Assembly: GCA_027922465.2 (NCBI GenBank)
Contig: BQMF02000099.1
Location: 186,001 to 250,000, forward strand
DNA: 64,000 nucleotides
Direction of reading: 5' to 3'
Origin: Turritopsis dohrnii
Taxonomy: Eukaryota; Cnidaria; Hydrozoa; Anthoathecata; Oceaniidae
In this document: positions 63,681 to 64,000 of the stretch, one piece after another
Numbering within the stretch: the first letter of the stretch is position 1
Layout: every line of letters begins with the position of its first letter
The notes under the pieces: generated by a model
Told to the model about the DNA's origin: nothing
The model's database searches: none
Seen by the model: the letters and a program-made list of their open reading frames with translations, nothing else
Program-made: the position numbers and the translations under genes

Positions 63681-64000
63681 ATGGAATTTCCAACAGTTGT
63701 AACATTTGAACAAAACATGGAACAAATTACTCCAATCACAAAGTGGAGAGAGCTACCTGAAAACGTGATTTATCATGTTAAATCTGTGGGTGAGATAGAC
63801 ACACCTGCATCTGAATTTGGTTCTGGAAAAGCTATGTATGCAGAGGTCCAAGTCAGAACAGGAAAATTATATAAGACATGGTTGCCTGCAAGACTTTGCA
63901 TTGAATTAAAGGATTATGGTTGGAATTCTAGAGAAGCCTTTGTCAGACCGAAGGGGCTCAAACAATCTGAAAAGAATCCTGAAAGACAATTCTTTGATTA
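63681..64000 (+). CDS. Viral element ORF 11: partial, runs off the window
   Basis: ATG 63681, open for 106 codons to the window end. It begins MEFPTVVTFEQNMEQITPIT and continues WRELPENVIYHVKSVGEI, with GKAMYAEVQVRTGKLYKTWL later. The beta-strand-rich, OB-fold-like rhythm resembles small single-strand DNA-binding proteins, but this is a weak impression. TATATATA lies only a few bases ahead of the ATG. Confidence 0.6.
   Translation, partial: MEFPTVVTFEQNMEQITPITKWRELPENVIYHVKSVGEIDTPASEFGSGKAMYAEVQVRTGKLYKTWLPARLCIELKDYGWNSREAFVRPKGLKQSEKNPERQFFD

Larger units (their letters stand above)
55400..64000. mobile_element. Endogenous Polinton/adintovirus-like DNA virus, left part
   Basis: Eleven densely packed intron-free ORFs with strand switches, a capsid-like protein, an A32-type ATPase and several small membrane proteins. 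Gaps are mostly under 60 bases and two gene pairs overlap. Protein-primed polymerase, retroviral-type integrase and adenain-like protease, diagnostic for Polintons, are not in the visible part and may lie beyond 64000. Two SINEs have landed in it, one inside a gene, so this copy is a resident fossil rather than an active virus. The left border is approximate. Confidence 0.75.

Overview
The window looks like accessory, transposon-rich DNA from an AT-rich invertebrate genome. A cnidarian is the best guess, made on style only: introns with GTAAGT donors, THAP/P-element, Penelope, Helitron, HARBI1-type and rve-type elements, a UBX-HECT gene, and a viral gene set that I recall as common in cnidarian assemblies. 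No ribosomal or single-copy marker is present to prove it. Most coding sequence is mobile or viral. Host genes are few, split into exons and often damaged.

Left part (1-16 kb). A HARBI1-like exon (500-937, minus) is followed by a HEPN-motif exon with one in-frame stop (2406-3892, minus), several small MITEs, and a well-preserved P element (7362-11904). The P element has 39-bp perfect terminal inverted repeats, a THAP transposase on plus and a second, convergent, two-exon C2H2 zinc-finger gene on minus. About 4 kb of non-coding DNA follows.

Middle (16-44 kb). A decayed Ty3/Gypsy element (16.1-19.9 kb) carries a MITE inside gag. An exon-by-exon HECT ubiquitin-ligase-like gene (21.86-30.67 kb, plus) is interrupted by two LINEs: a 5'-truncated minus copy and an intact 1115-codon plus copy with a 2A-like motif. 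An intron-rich rve-integrase pseudogene (32.1-34.3 kb, minus), LINE debris, a Penelope-like remnant and a 1.7-kb foldback element with minisatellite arms follow. Next come exons of a trypsin-fold gene (41.6-42.7 kb, minus) and another LINE fragment. Two copies of an unusual palindromic array lie at 20.0 and 34.9 kb.

Right part (44-55 kb). Two partial DNase II-like genes lie head-to-tail: the 3' exons of one (44.55-45.37 kb) and the 5' exons of another (47.67-48.90 kb). Two Helitron-type elements sit between them with no spacer. A 2.66-kb tandem duplication copies DNase II exon 2 plus the front of an R2-like LINE. The full LINE ends near 55.3 kb with a catalytic-motif change and a frameshift.

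Right end (about 55.4-64 kb, running off the window). This is a compact endogenous virus of the Polinton / Polinton-like / adintovirus type: divergent and convergent intron-free ORFs, a capsid-like protein, an A32/FtsK-type packaging ATPase, and an unusual number of small membrane-anchored proteins. The ORF ahead of the capsid gene is split by a SINE. This is the most interesting part of the window. No polymerase, integrase or protease is seen before the window ends.
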